From: Buxus sempervirens
Taxonomy: Eukaryota; Streptophyta; Magnoliopsida; Buxales; Buxaceae
DNA length: 64,000 nt
Assembly: GCA_947561395.2 (NCBI GenBank)
Contig: OX387184.1
Span: forward strand, 39,174,766-39,238,765
Direction: 5' to 3'
Shown here: positions 1 to 12,187 of the stretch, piece after piece
How positions within the stretch are numbered: position 1 is the first letter of the stretch
Layout: every line of letters begins with the position of its first letter
Made by a program: the position numbers and the translations under genes
The notes under the pieces: model-generated
What the model was told of the DNA's origin: nothing
Databases searched by the model: none
The model's input: the letters and a program-made list of their open reading frames with translations, nothing else

Positions 1-748
1 AGTAATGGGAAGCATGCTTGGACACTTAGGTAGGCCTGCTGGAGGCCTTGGAATAGCAATTGGCATGGGTCTTTGAAGCTTGCTAAGTAAACTTACAAGG
101 GGTAGAGGGGATCATGCTCATGGGCTGGGGGTTATCCACGAAAATGGGCTCCCTACCCACCGAGAATGGGAGGCTTTTGTGACTACGGTGTATGAATGAG
201 GAAGCCGAACACATGCACATGTAATCAAACGAGCAAGAATAGCATGGCATGCATATTTACGCACAAAGAAGGAAAACACAACATGCTGTAAAAAGTAGTG
301 GGGGCAGCAAGCTTGGGGAGAAGGGAACATGCATCCATGCTTTAAAGAAACCAAATAAAGGGAAAGAAAAACATGGCATGTGAGTTGAAATTGCCTTGGG
401 GAAGACATGATACTGCTGCCGCCAACCATTAGCCCAAAGCTAACCCACATGCTTACTAAGCTAACAGGAAAGTAAACGAAAAAGAATGGGTGAAGGAGGG
501 GTGCTGCTGCTGCTCCTAGCAGCAGCCAAGGTGAGTCATGACTGTAGTGAGGTGGGTGGCATGTTGTCATTCAACAAACAAAACAAAAAAAACAGCAGCT
601 ACTAAGCATCAAGAAACTCTCTCACCAAAGGCTCAATAGGACAGCCTATGCTCAAATATGCATATGGAGACACCTCGGGAGTGGTGGGTAAGCACCTCCA
701 CCTGACACTTGGGGTGGGGGTGCCTTGGGGGTTCGAATGTAGTGATAA

Positions 749-803
749 AGCTGCTGGGAACAGCAGTAACATAAGGGCTTACTGCTGTTCCCAGCGGCAG
801 CCT
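749..803. repeat. GCTGCTG-type inverted repeat in element A LTR
   Basis: An arm reading GCTGCTGGGAACAGCAG is followed after about 14 bases by a near-complementary arm CTGCTGTTCCCAGCGGCAG. The second A LTR has the same structure at about 60178-60230. Similar inverted repeats with different spacers occur elsewhere in these LTRs, for example 12939-12995 and 13496-13553. Confidence 0.7.
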
Positions 804-1952
804 ATATACATCACTGCAAGGGGTGGTAGGAGGTGGTGGGAGCACGCTTGAGCTACAAGAGAAACAGCAAAATAACAAAGGCCGGGGAAGCATGAATCAA
901 GGCATGCAGCAGCAACATGTTAGCTTGGTAATCCAACCCAAAAAAAAACAACAAATAGGCTTGAGGTGGGGATCATGCTCGTACATAAAAAAACAGCAAG
1001 GAAGGAAGGGTGAGGGGAGCATGCTGATGTACCAACACAGGGATACAGGTTTACCATACTCATCTGAACAATCACATTAGCATGGGGATGCACTCACTTC
1101 CAAATATGCAAGGTGGAAGACATATGAATCATCAAAACAACATGTGGGAAGCATGCATTAGCCATGAGGAGGAAATAGATGAGCAAAACAGCAACGTATT
1201 GATAGGGGTTAGTGAGCATGCTGCAGCTACAACCAAGAACAGCAAAAAAAAATAGAGGTACGGCCAGCAGAGAAAACACCAAAAGAAGTGTAGGAAAAAG
1301 TGAGAAAATAGAAGAATGGAGAAGGGAAGTGGGGGGTCATTATGGGGGTACATTAGATGAAGGCTTAGAAGGAACATGCTCCTTCTTTTGCTGGATAAAA
1401 AAACACTGCTGGAAACCCAGAAAATCCAACAACTTACCAGGGTACTTGACCCACCTTTATCACCTAGAACCTTCCTCTCCCTCACCCCAAAACCAAACAT
1501 GAGGTCTCTCTCACCATTAGAGACCTTTATGTGGTGGAATGGAGAAACAACCCATGCTAGAACTTCATGGGAAAAGGTTCAAACCAGGAGAAAGAAAAAA
1601 ACCAGCTTGGTGAATCTTTAAAAAAACTCATTTAATATATGTTAAACCAAATGTAACCAGCAACCTCACCTGGTGGTTCTTGAGCCTTGAAGTAGGGTGG
1701 AGGCACCTTCTTGAAGGTGGACAACAACTGGAGCTTGCCTCCTCTTGCACCAACAGCAACCAATCACTTTTTGTGGTAGAAGAGAGGTGGAGAAGAAGAA
1801 GAATGCAAGGGATGAAGTGGCCTTGTAATGGTGTGTGGGGTGGGTGGAGGCAAAGGTTGTTGGAAAAGATAGGATTCAGCTCCAGAAAAAGAGGGAAAAG
1901 AGGTAACAAACCAATGAAATGAGCCAACCCCTTTGAAGGGGGCGGTTGGTGG

Positions 1953-1960
1953 TATTTATA
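1953..1960 (-). promoter_or_regulatory. TATA box of element A 3' LTR
   Basis: TATAAATA on the minus strand. The equivalent site in the 5' LTR is 61381-61388. It lies immediately downstream, in sense direction, of the palindrome cluster. Confidence 0.6.
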
Positions 1961-1971
1961 AGGAAATTTAA

Positions 1972-2220
1972 TGTATCCTACCATATAGGTCAGATACACT
2001 ACATCCTTAGTGTATCTGACCTATATGGTCGGCTACACTAAGGGTTACATGTATCCGATATTAAATATTGGATACATAACATAATGATTTCAAAATTTAA
2101 TGCCGCCGCGGATTTATCGGGCAATCGGGGCGAATCTCGCTGACTGATCTCCTTGTATCCGATGAATCGTGTCGGATATACATAAAGGTATGTGTATCCG
2201 ACATATTTGGTTGGATACAA
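1972..2220. repeat. GTATCC palindrome cluster in element A 3' LTR
   Basis: Several short palindromes, each with a GTATCCG-type left arm and a CGGATAC-type right arm. One arm pair is GTATCCGATATT/AATATTGGATAC and another GTATCTGACC/GGTCGGCTAC. The 5' LTR copy is 61398-61645. The cluster lies just upstream of the TATA box in the sense direction. Confidence 0.75.
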
Positions 2221-2801
2221 ATCGAAAAAATTACGGATTTGCCCCTCGACTTGACCAATTCGACCGATTTGACACTTTTGGATATCTACGGATTGCCCCC
2301 TGCGAATTTTGGTTTAGCCCCTGAGATATTTGACAATTTTTGGATATTTAAAGATTGCCCCCTGAGATATTTTGCAGTGTTTGCTGCCACGTGCGCAGTT
2401 TCTGCACCACGTGTGCAGTTTCCAGTTTTGCTGCTCGGAAACTTCGGCAGCTCATATCTCCTTCATCCGAACTCCGATTTGAGCAAACTCAGTTGCGTTA
2501 GAACCGTATCGGAGCCCTCTATCCAATGACATAGGGCTAAGCACCTAGCACGGGTTTCAGCAAAAAGTCAACTTTCGACTCCCTTTAAGTTTGACTGGCC
2601 TGCAGAACCTTCATCCAGACTTCGATTCGAGCAAACTCAGTTGCGCTGAACTCGTGTTGGGATTCTCTATCCATTGAGATAAAGCAAGGTGGCAAATCTT
2701 CACTTGATCAAAAAGTCAACTTTTCACCCCTCAGGGTTTGACTTTTTAGCTGGGTTTTGCATTTCCGGCTCTTCCAGGAGCGCAAAAACGAGGTGCTTAC
2801 A

Positions 2802-2814
2802 GCTGCCCCTCTTT
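2802..2814 (-). promoter_or_regulatory. Polypurine tract of element A
   Basis: On the minus strand AAAGAGGGGCAGC abuts the LTR start TGTAAGC. This is the expected primer site for plus-strand DNA synthesis. The same tract flanks element B's 3' LTR. Confidence 0.85.
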
Positions 2815-3745
2815 GCCGGAGTCACCTTGCGGATGAACGGCAAAGAGAAAAAGAATCTCGTTTTTGCGCCTGGCATTTCTGTCGACATGGTTGACGAGCT
2901 TAGTCCTTTGAAGTTTTCATTTAAATGGGAAGCGTCCAAATGATGTGGAGTCACTTCCTAGCTTAAGAGTTTCCTTACCCTTTGCTTTTTGGGTTTTTGT
3001 AGGGCAACTCTTTCAGCGTTTGATTTTAAGTTTGAAAGAGATTAGATTGGACTTGAGCTCGCCAACCTGTTTCAGCATTGATGCCAGACACTTGACAATA
3101 TTCTTTTCTTCTTGTTTGTCCCATTAAAGCTTTTAGGTGACTTCAGACTCTTTTTGTGTCTTTTACTTGAGGCTTTTAACAGTTTTTTTTTTTAGGGATT
3201 TGATGGCCAAGGGTTGGTTTAGGATGTGGGACGGATGAGGAACGGACGAAGGAAGGGAAGAGAAGGAGGAGCTGCTGTTGGTGAGGAGGTGCTTCCAGCG
3301 CTGTCCAGTGCCTCAAGGGAGCTCACACACCTGCTCTATTCTATTTACAAAAGTGTGAAATCAAAAATTACAAAAGGGCCATCTTGCCCAATGAGATCTG
3401 CATCTTTGCTTGTTCTTCTTCATGCCTCGCTGCTTCTTTCTTCTGCAGCGTGCCTTCTGGTTAGCTTCATGAGGCGGAGGCTTACTAGTTTGGAGTGACT
3501 ACCACTGGGGATTAGTCAGGATCCCTTCCTCATTGCCCTTTCTCTCGGGTCGAGCCTTGTTTCTGACAAGCGTTGGAATTCCTTTGGGAATGGTGCTCCG
3601 CTGGGGATAAATGGGGTTTCTCACGCTGTCATTTTCCTTCGTAAGGTCTTTTCCCTCTGCTCTAGTGTGAGTTCCTTATGCTTGTCTGCGCTCTTGTTGA
3701 GTGCACAAGACTCCACCAGGGGTTGATGCGAGCTTGTTTTGTCTT
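2802..3745 (-). other. Element A 3' untranslated region, LTR-proximal part
   Basis: Non-coding sequence between integrase and 3' LTR, matching 16458-17380 of element B. It ends at the S1 insertion, where GTCTT (3741-3745) is one half of the TSD. It contains two copies of a CTCCACTGGGGAT-like motif (about 3500-3514 and 3596-3608), the reverse complement of the element's primer-binding core. No credible gene. Confidence 0.8.
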
Positions 3746-4317
3746 TGTAAGCACCTCATTTTTGCGCTCCCAGAAGAGCCGGAAATGCAAACCTTGGACA
3801 GAAAGTCAAACCTGAGGAGTTGAAATTTGACCTTTTGATCAAGTGATAATTGGCCACCTTGCTTTATCTCAATGGATAGAGAATCCCGACACGAGTCCAA
3901 CGCAACTGAGTTTGCTGGAATCGGAGTCCTGATGAAGTTTCGGTGGGCCGGTCAAACTTGAGGATGAGCCGAAAGTTGACTTTTCCTCTAACCCCATGCC
4001 AAGTGCTTAGCCCTATGTCATTGAATAGAGGGTTCCGATACGAGTCTAACGCGATTGAATTTGCTCAAATCAGAGTTCGGATGAAGGAGATATGAGCTGC
4101 CGAAGTTTCCGAGTAGCAAAACCGGAAACTGCACACGTGGCATAGGAACTGCACACGTAGCAGCCAACGCAGCAAAATATCTCGGGGACTAAATCTTAAA
4201 TATCCAAAAATCTGAAGGACTAAACAAAAATTCGTACGGGGCAATCCGTAGATATTCAAAAGTGTCAAATCGATCGAATCGGTCAAGTCGAAGGGCAAAT
4301 CCGTAATTTTTTGATTT

Positions 4318-4668
4318 GTATCCGGTCAAATATGCCGGATACATATACCCTTGTGTATATCCGGACTCAAATACCGGATACAAAGATCTGCTCGGCGAGA
4401 TTCGCGCCGATTCTCCGACAGATTCGCGGCGGCATTAATTTTGGCAATAATTGTGTTTTGTATCCGGCATTTAATGCCGGATACAAACAACCCTTAGTGT
4501 ATCCGGCCTTGCGATTCTCCGACAGATTCGCGGTGGCATCAATTTTGGCAATAATTGTGTTTTGTATCCGGCATTTAATGCCGGATACAAACAAACCTTA
4601 GTGTATCCGGCCTCCAAGGCCGGATACACATAGGGCATAGTGTATCCGGCCTTCAAGGCCGGATACAT
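4318..4668. repeat. GTATCCGGC palindrome array of S1
   Basis: About six palindromes, including GTATCCGGCATTTAATGCCGG-type units at 4460-4484 and 4563-4588 and units centred on CCTCCAAGG and CCTTCAAGG at about 4600-4668. They run up to the TATA box at 4678. Some of the copy number comes from a roughly 100-bp tandem duplication. Confidence 0.85.
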
Positions 4669-4677
4669 TAAGTTTTT

Positions 4678-4685
4678 TATAAAAA
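4678..4685 (+). promoter_or_regulatory. TATA box of S1
   Basis: TATAAAAA on the plus strand, directly after the palindrome array and before a GGGGGCAGCAGCCCCC-like inverted repeat. Position and orientation agree with the S1 LTR direction. Confidence 0.6.
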
Positions 4686-7179
4686 GGGGGCAGCAGCCCC
4701 CTTTCAAAGGGTTGGCTCATTTTTTTCGGCCTTGCACCTCCCTTGCCCCTTTTAGCCTCTCTGAATCCCACTCTTCTCAACCTTCTTTGCCTCCACCACC
4801 ACCCCACACCACCCCAAGGAGGTTCTAACTCTTCCACTTCTTCTTCTTCTTCATTTGCTCCCCACCAAAAGGAGGAACCATTGCTGTAGCTGGCGTGAGG
4901 TGAAGCTTCCAGCTGGTGTTTTGTGACAAAGAGGTCACACACATCCCCAAAAAGAGTCAAGGACCACCAGGTGAGGCTCCTAATGGCTTTGTATTGCACA
5001 TATATTAAAATAAGAATTTTCTAACATGATTTTTAAGTTTGTCTTCATCCTTTGCATGAGTTCATTGCTATAGTGTTTTAAGCATGCATCTACTCCCCTT
5101 TTCATGGCACGAAACCACCTCTAGTAAGAGGTCCACGTGGGGTTCCTTGGGAGTAGGAGAGTTCTTCTTTCTATGCCATATTAATCCGCTGTTTTGAGTA
5201 TTTTTGGGGAGGAGAATGTTGCTCCCAACTTGATCTCATGTACCCCCCATATAACCCCCCTTCTCTTTCCCTTCTCTAAAGGCTTTTGTTTCAATCATGG
5301 AGCATTGGTTTTGGATCTTGTTAGAATTCCTAGGGGAGGCATGTGATCATCTTTGTTGTGTCCCTTTTGCATGTGTGTAGCTTTGCTAATTTTATTTTTC
5401 GTGCATATAGTCTCGCCGGCGGTTTATCTCGTACTTCGTTTCATCTTGATTCCTTGAGTGCAATGAACACACACACCCACTCCAATATGTGATGCCCAAG
5501 CTGCTGTTGTTCTTTTTTGTTTGTTGTTATTATTGACATGTTCCCCCTAACCCCTTATCCTTTACTATTTCTTACATGTGCACATGAGTATGATCCTTCG
5601 CCCCCTCCACCCCCCGTTTGGCACCTACAAGCACGTTCCTTTACCCCCCTACGATCCTTAGCACCTTGCTGTTTTTCTTTACCACCCACAGCCCCCTTGT
5701 CATGCTACTGATTAGGCTCCTAAACCCCCACCACAGCAGCTGCCCCGGCAAGTTGTTCGACTATTCTCTCTTTTTGCACATCCAACCCCCACCGCATGTG
5801 TAATTGCTGTCTTGTTATTAAACCATGCATGCTACGGTTGAGGTGCATTAACATAGTCTTCATTACTTGCTGCCCTTCGAGGCATATGCATGCAAGCATG
5901 ATCCCACGCCTAGCCTTGCCAAGAAATCCAAAAGAGAAGCCAAATGAGGCTTCTCCCCTAAACCTGAACCAATGTGGGCCCACCCAGGGGCCCACATGAC
6001 TTGTAAAAACCCCTAGGAACCCCTTTGAGACAACCCCAATGGCCTAACCCCGAAAAAAGGTATTTTTGAGGTGATCCGGCAACTCAGGCCGGATCACCTA
6101 TGGCCTGCGTGTATCTGGCAACTAAGGCCGGATACACACAGAAATACCATTTTTGTGTATTTTTTATCCTTGGCCGAATTTCATGATGGTTTGAACCAAA
6201 CCAAGTGAACCAATAGGGTTTCCGGGTCACCCGGAAACCCAACTTGGGACCTGGACCACCGGTCCAATTTGGCACACTAGTGGGCCTTCCAATAGGGCCC
6301 ACCAAGCCCGATAAACCCAAAAGCATGCAATTAAGCAACTTAAGTAAAATCAACTAATTGAACCAGGCGGGCCAAACCCAATGCGGCCCACCCGGCCTTG
6401 TCTTGTGAAGTAGTGATGCTTAAATTGTGTGGTTTGGCAGAGACCAAGGGCAAGGGCCTATCGGGCCCGCCAAAGCCCACAAATCAACCAAGTTAGGGTG
6501 CAAGCCCCGGACTTCAAAGAACTGGGCTTTCAAGCCCAAATCTGGATCACAGGCCCCAAGCCTGGTGACCAGCCCATTTTGTCAAAGATAAATAAAGATA
6601 AATTAAAACATTCTTTTGGCAACCAACATGGGGGCCCACTAAAGGCCCGCAAACCAATGCAGACTCACTCATTGCATAAAAATCACATAAGGCTCCAAAC
6701 TTGAACAAACTAAATAAAATCAAATCACCTCACCAAAGCCCACAGGGCCTCCTAGGCTTAGGTAGAGGACCACATGGGCTCACACAAGCCCACCCAGGCA
6801 ACCGTGGGCCTTCTAACGGGGCCCACCCCATCAAACTCAGATCATCTAAATAAGCAAGATAAAAATAATTAAAGGGACCCACACCATTTTGGTGGTCCCG
6901 ACAGACTTAACCCAGTTGCATATCGGATCAGGAGTCGGGTGAGAAACCAAGGTAAGCTGACTCAAACCAGGGAACCCACGGGACCCGTCATCCAACGGGG
7001 TGGACTGGGGTGTCTACGGACTTCCCCAGACCACAACCGAGAACCGACTTAGAATCTCAAGCCGCAGACCAAAGCCCAAAATATACAAGATTAGGCACCC
7101 AGGTGTTCGCCTGCACCCAATCAGGCAGTGGCGACTCCGAAATTATCCCGTGCCACGTTTCCGATGCGCGCACAGTCTT

Positions 7180-8295
7180 CTTTCCGCTCTTCTTCGCAAA
7201 GCCGGCCTCTTCAGACTGGGCGAGGCTTGGGGAGTTTACATCGTCAGGCATCACTCTCTCTCGTTGTTGGAAAGCACTCCACTGGGGATTAGAGGATTTC
7301 ATCGTCTATTTGTTGGAAGAACTCCACTGGGGATTTGGGCGAGGGTGTCCGCCACCTCACTTCCGTCGTACCTGAAAAGGTAAACAAGCATGTTAGTTGC
7401 GGACTAGCTGGGGAATGCAAAACATTGTGGAGTTTGAAAATAGTTAAGCAGAACAATTACAGAGAAAACAGGTGTGTTAGTGTGTGCTTGTATCTGCAAT
7501 ATCAAAGAAATTTCCAAGGTCAGACAGGACTTGGAGTGCTTGGTATTTTCAGTAGCATTGTCATCACAGGCCACTATGAAGTCTTTGACTTGGGCGCAAC
7601 CTACCGGTCTGGATCCCTCAGGTCTGTGCATCTTTCCCAGTTTACTGTTTGCCACTGTCACTGTTCTTTCTGTACCTTGCTCTGCTCAAACCAGATGCGA
7701 CCAATTCTTTTTTTCTCTCTCTCTCTCTCTTTTTTTTTTTGCGACTGACCACACAACGTCCTTTTTTAGGGTTTTCGTTGTGTCCAGCCTTTCTGGGAAG
7801 TTCTGAATTCCATCATCGCTGATGAATGCAGACTTGATTGTTTGCCCTGACCATTCCTTAGAGATAGGACGAAATGTAGGCTTGGTCTTGGTTATGAAAG
7901 AAAGGATAAATGGCTCAAAAAAGCTTATTTATTTGGGGTTTGCAAAGTGTGCTACTTTTATTATTGTTGGGACTTTCATCCTGGCTTATTTGTATCACAG
8001 TATTTTTGGTGGGGTAAATATTTCCCCGTTTTCTCTGTTTCTTTCTTCTTCTTTTTTTCTTTCTTTTTCTATTGCAATTTTTTTCTTTTTGAGATTTTTC
8101 TGGGCAAGAATGCCTTGTTTCTTTTTGCTTTGCCAGGAATGCCCTTTTTTTATGTGTAGAACACTTCCAATGGGTTGAAAGAATTTTAAAGCTCAAAATT
8201 GTCTAACTAGGGGGGAATTTGAGGTTTTTTGGAAGAATTTACAGTCTAATGGAGAGTCAAGGATGGCCTCTCTTCATTTCCCAATTAGAATGATC
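7180..8295 (-). other. Element A 3' untranslated region, integrase-proximal part
   Basis: Continuation of the 3' UTR after S1, matching about 17381-18640 of element B. It has two exact CTCCACTGGGGATT motifs (7277-7290, 7322-7335) that are complementary to the element's own PBS. It also has a (CT)n/poly-T stretch near 7710-7740 and a pyrimidine-rich tract at 8033-8095 that is purine-rich on the sense strand. No gene. Confidence 0.8.
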
Positions 8296-11084
8296 TTAGG
8301 CGTGGTACAATTTGACTGCGTCTGCATTTATCGGCTCAGGAAAAATTGCCCCGTCCATTTCTTGTAAGATGAGTGCTCCTCTGGACAGAACTTTATGGAC
8401 TATGAACGGCCCTTCGTAGTTTGGCTTGAATTTCCCTCTGTTGTCCTCTTGATAAGGAAAGATTCTCTTCAGTACCAGATCTCCCACTTTGAAATGCCGT
8501 GGCTTCAATTTCTTGTTGTAGGCTCGCGCCACTCTCTATTGATAGAGTTGGCCGTGACACAAAGCCTTGATTCTTTTCTCATCCAATAGCTACAACTGGT
8601 CAAGTCTGGATTCTTCCCACTCGACATCACTGATCTCAGCTTCCTTCAGAATTCTCAGTGATGGAATCTATGCTTCTACGGGGAGGACTGCTTCCATTCC
8701 ATATACTAGGGAGAACGGGGTTGCCCCGGTTGATGTCCTAATCGACGTCCGGTAGGCGTGCAATGCATAAGGCAGCTTCTCATGCCAGTCTCTGTAGGTG
8801 ACCACCATTTTCTCAAGTATCCTCTTCAGATTCTTGTTGGCAGTCTCTACTGCTCCATTCATCTTGGGCCAGTACGCCGTGGACTTTAAATGTCTGATCT
8901 TCAGATCTTCACACATCTTTTCCATGTCCCTATTATTCAGATTCTTAGCATTATCCGTGATGATTGCTTCTGGAACTCCGTAGCGACAAACTATATTGTT
9001 TCTGATAAACCTAAGCACGTGAGATTTCTTCACATCCACAAAGGACATGGCCTCTACCCACTTGGTAAAATAATCGATTGCCACCAAAATGAATCGATGC
9101 CTGTTTGAAGCCTTTGGATGAACCTGGCCTATCATGTTAATCCCCCAGATGGCAAATGGCCAAGGAGACGTCATGGAATACAGTGTATTCGGTGATGCAT
9201 GAATGTTGTCGGCATAGATCTGGCACAACTGGCATTTTTTGACATGAGCGTAGCAGTCTACTTCCATGGTCATCCAGTAATAGCCCATCCTTATAATTTT
9301 CCTTGCTAGCATATGCCCATTCATGTGTGCGCTACACAACCCTCCATGGACTTCCTCAATCAACTTCTACGCCTCGGCTTCTCTAACACACAGTAGCAAG
9401 GAGTCATTGTATGATTTCTTGTACAATCTGCCCCCATTGTAGAAGTATTGTCCTGCCAATCTTTGGATAGTTCGCTTCTCTACAGCCGAGGCACCTTCTG
9501 CCAGAATTCTATTCCTTATGTATCTTTCGATGTCCGCATACCAAGGTTCTTCTTCGGGTGTGCTTTTCTCGACACTGAAGCAGTATACAGGGTAGTGCCG
9601 AATTTCTATGTCCAATGGTTGCACCCAAGTATCATCCGTGATGGTGGCCATTGATGCCAGTGTGGCTAGCGCATTTGCAAATCGATTCCCATCTCGTGGC
9701 ATGTAATCAAATGTTACGCTCTCGAATTGCTCTTCTGATTCCTTGACCAGTTCCTGGTATGGCACCAACTTCACATCTCTGGTCTTCCAGTCTCCCATCA
9801 CTTGGTAAATGATAAGACTTGAATCACCGAATACTTTTAGCTCTTGTATACGCATCTCGATTGCCGTTCACAAGCCTAACACACATGCTTCATACTCTGC
9901 CATGTTGCTAGTGCAATCAAACAGGAGTTTCACTGCTATCAGGTGATGAACACCATATGGGGAGATTAACACTACTCCGATCCCCTTTCCATTTACATTC
10001 ACTGCCCCATCAAAGAACATTTGCCATTGGGCTTCTTTTGTATCATCTGCAGACTCTGTACACATCACATCTTCGTATAGGAAGTGAGTCAAAAGTGGTT
10101 GGTAGTCAGGCAGTGGATGCTCTACCAAGTGATCCGCCACAGCTTGTCCTTTTATCGCCTTTCTAGTTGTGTAGACAATGTCGTACTTGGACAAAAGGAC
10201 TTGCCATCTAGCGACCCTGCCAGTGGAGATCGGCTTCTCAAAGATATACTTCAATGGGTCCAGATTCGAGATCAGCAAGACTGTGTGACTGGGCAAATAA
10301 TGTCGAAGCTTCTGAGCTACCTAGACCAGGGCACAACACGTCTTCTCAAGCACGGTGTATCTGACTTCAAAGTTGGTAAATTTCTTGCTCAGGTAGTAGA
10401 TTGCTTGTTCTTTCCTTCCTTTCTCATCGTGTTGCCCCAAGACACATCCTACAGCCGTCTCAGAGACTGTCAGATACATAATCAAGGGTGGTCCTGGGAC
10501 TGGCGGAACCAATGTCGGCGGACTAATCAGATAGGCCTTGATCTTATCAAACGCTACTTGTCAGTCTTCGTTCCAAACCACGGGATTATCCTTCTTCAGT
10601 AGCTTAAATATAGGCTCACACACTGGAGTCATTTGCGCGATAAATCGACTAATGTACTGCAGCCTGCCCAAGAACCCTCTCACTTCCTTTTCAGTCGATG
10701 GAGGAGGCATCTCCAAAATTGCCTTTGCTTTGACGGGGTCGACCTCAATGCCTCGCTTGCCCACTATGAAGCCAAGTAGCTTTCCTGAAGTAACTCCAAA
10801 CACGCACTTGTTTGGGTTGAGCTGGAGCTTGTGCTCTCTGAGTCTGTCAAACATTCTTCCAAGGTTCACCAAGTGGTCTTATTTTTCCTTAGACTTTGCT
10901 ATCATGTCATCCACATACACTTCCATATCTCTGTGCATCATGTCATGGAATATTGTGGTCATTGCACACTGATACGTAGCACCTGCATTTTCAGTCTGAA
11001 CGGCATCACGTGGTAACAGTAAGTGCCCCAGTGCGTGATAAAGGATGTCTTCTCCATATCTTCAGGTGCCATCTTTATCTGGTT
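8296..11084 (-). pseudogene. Element A polyprotein, RT C-terminal part, RNase H, archaeal RNase H, integrase (broken)
   Basis: Matches element B's RT-to-integrase frame. Visible in sense order are the RT YVDD region (about 10,900), a degenerate first RNase H (about 10,300-10,520), an archaeal-type RNase H with FFDGAVN and MAEYEA motifs (about 9,700-10,030), and an integrase with its zinc-binding start and catalytic core (8668-9363). In-frame stops interrupt it, for example near 9364, 9865, 10297 and 8665. The first integrase catalytic aspartate is asparagine (codon 9136-9138, GAC to AAC), and the last RNase H aspartate is also asparagine. The frame is cut at 11084/11085 by insertion of element B in RT and resumes at 36431. 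Dead copy. Confidence 0.92.
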
Positions 11085-12117
11085 GTAACTGTGCACACGT
11101 CGGAAACGCCGCACGGGAAAATTCGGAGTCGCCACCGCCTGATGGGGTGCAGGCGGACACCTGGGTGCCTAATCTTGTCTATTAAGGCTTTTGGTCTACA
11201 GCTTGAGATTCTAAGCAGGTTCTCGGTTACGATCCGGGGAAGTCCGTAGACACCCCGGTCTGCCCCGTCAAAAGACGGGTCCAATAGGATTCCCTGGTTT
11301 GAGTAAACTTTTGGTCTCTCACTCACCCGTTTCCTAATCCGATAGGCAATTGGGTGAAGTCCGGCGGGACCACCTGAGTGGTGTGGGTCCCTTTAATTGC
11401 TTTTATCTTGCTTATTTAGATGATCTGAGTCGGATTGGGTGGACCCCGTTGGAAGGCCCACGGTGTCCTTGGCGGGCTTGTACCCTTGGTGGGCCTCTGT
11501 CTAGTCCTATGAGGCCCTTTGGGCGTAGGTGTAGTGAATGGATTTTACTTAATTTATTCAAATTGGAGGCTTAGTGATTTTCATGCAATGGGTTTGCCTT
11601 GGTTTGCGGGCCCCCAGGTGGGCCCCCATGATGGACGCCAAAGTGTTTTCAATTTATCTTTGTTTAAATTTCCCAATATGTTTTGGACATTGGGCTTGGG
11701 GCCCGTAGTCCAATTCCGGGCTTGAAAGCCCGAATCCCATGAAGTTAGGGTTTAAACCCACCCTTGGTTTGGTTCGTGGGCTTTGGCGGGCCCGATAGGC
11801 CCTTGCCCTGGGTCTCGGCCAAACCACGCATTTAAACACACCAATTCCATACATCAAGGTTCGGGTGGGCCGCATTGGGTTTGGCCCACCCGGTTCAATT
11901 AGTTCACTTTACTTAATGTTACTATTTGCATGCTTTGGAATTCATCGGGCTTGGTGGGCCCCGTTGGAAGGCCCACAGATGTGCCAAATTGGACAGGTGG
12001 TCCAGGTCCCTAGTTGGGTTTCCGGGTGACCCGGAAACCCTGTTGGTTCATTCGGTTTTGTTGAAAATAGTGTGAAAATTCGGCCCGGGTCAAGAAAACA
12101 CAAAAAAAGGCATTTTT

Positions 12118-12187
12118 GTGTGTATCCGGCCTTAATTGCCGGGTACACACAGGCCATAGGTGATCCGGCCTGAGTTGCCGAATCACC
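12118..12187. repeat. Second palindrome pair in element B 3' LTR
   Basis: Two adjacent palindromes, GTATCCGGC...GCCGGGTAC and GTGATCCGGC...GCCGAATCAC. The same pair is at 33029-33097 (B 5' LTR), 6072-6135 (S1) and 59238-59290 (A 5' LTR). It lies far from the TATA-proximal cluster, on the downstream side. Confidence 0.75.

Larger units (their letters stand above)
1..2801 (-). repeat. Element A 3' LTR (partial)
   Basis: Matches 59430-62239 almost base for base. Read on the minus strand it begins TGTAAGCACC directly after a polypurine tract (2802-2814). It contains a minus-strand TATA box, palindromes upstream of it, and a long stretch (about 1-1900) rich in A-rich runs, CATGCT-type motifs and GCTGCTG inverted repeats. 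Short ORFs in it on both strands are unsupported and were left out. Confidence 0.88.
3746..7174 (+). mobile_element. S1: solo LTR of an Ogre-like subfamily
   Basis: Starts TGTAAGCACC, ends GCGCGCACA, and is flanked by the 5-bp duplication GTCTT (3741-3745, 7175-7179). Removing it rejoins element A's 3' UTR in register with element B at about 17380. Its ends match the LTRs of A and B, but it is on the opposite strand and shorter (3429 bp), with a diverged middle. No internal gag-pol remains, so LTR-LTR recombination removed the rest. About 101-103 bases in its palindrome cluster are tandemly duplicated (near 4408-4612). Confidence 0.93.

Noticed and set aside
118..570. 150-codon minus-strand ORF in A's LTR, repeated at 59546-59998
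   Set aside because: It lies inside the LTR and is kept in both copies only because the LTRs are near identical. Composition is non-protein-like and no domain is recognised.
7000..7383. 127-codon ORF crossing the S1 right boundary
   Set aside because: It runs across the S1 end and TSD at 7174-7179 into A's 3' UTR, so it cannot be an ancestral gene.
8296..11089. Independent truncated gypsy element left of B
   Set aside because: Its RT resumes exactly at 36431 after a 5-bp duplication, so it is element A split by B.
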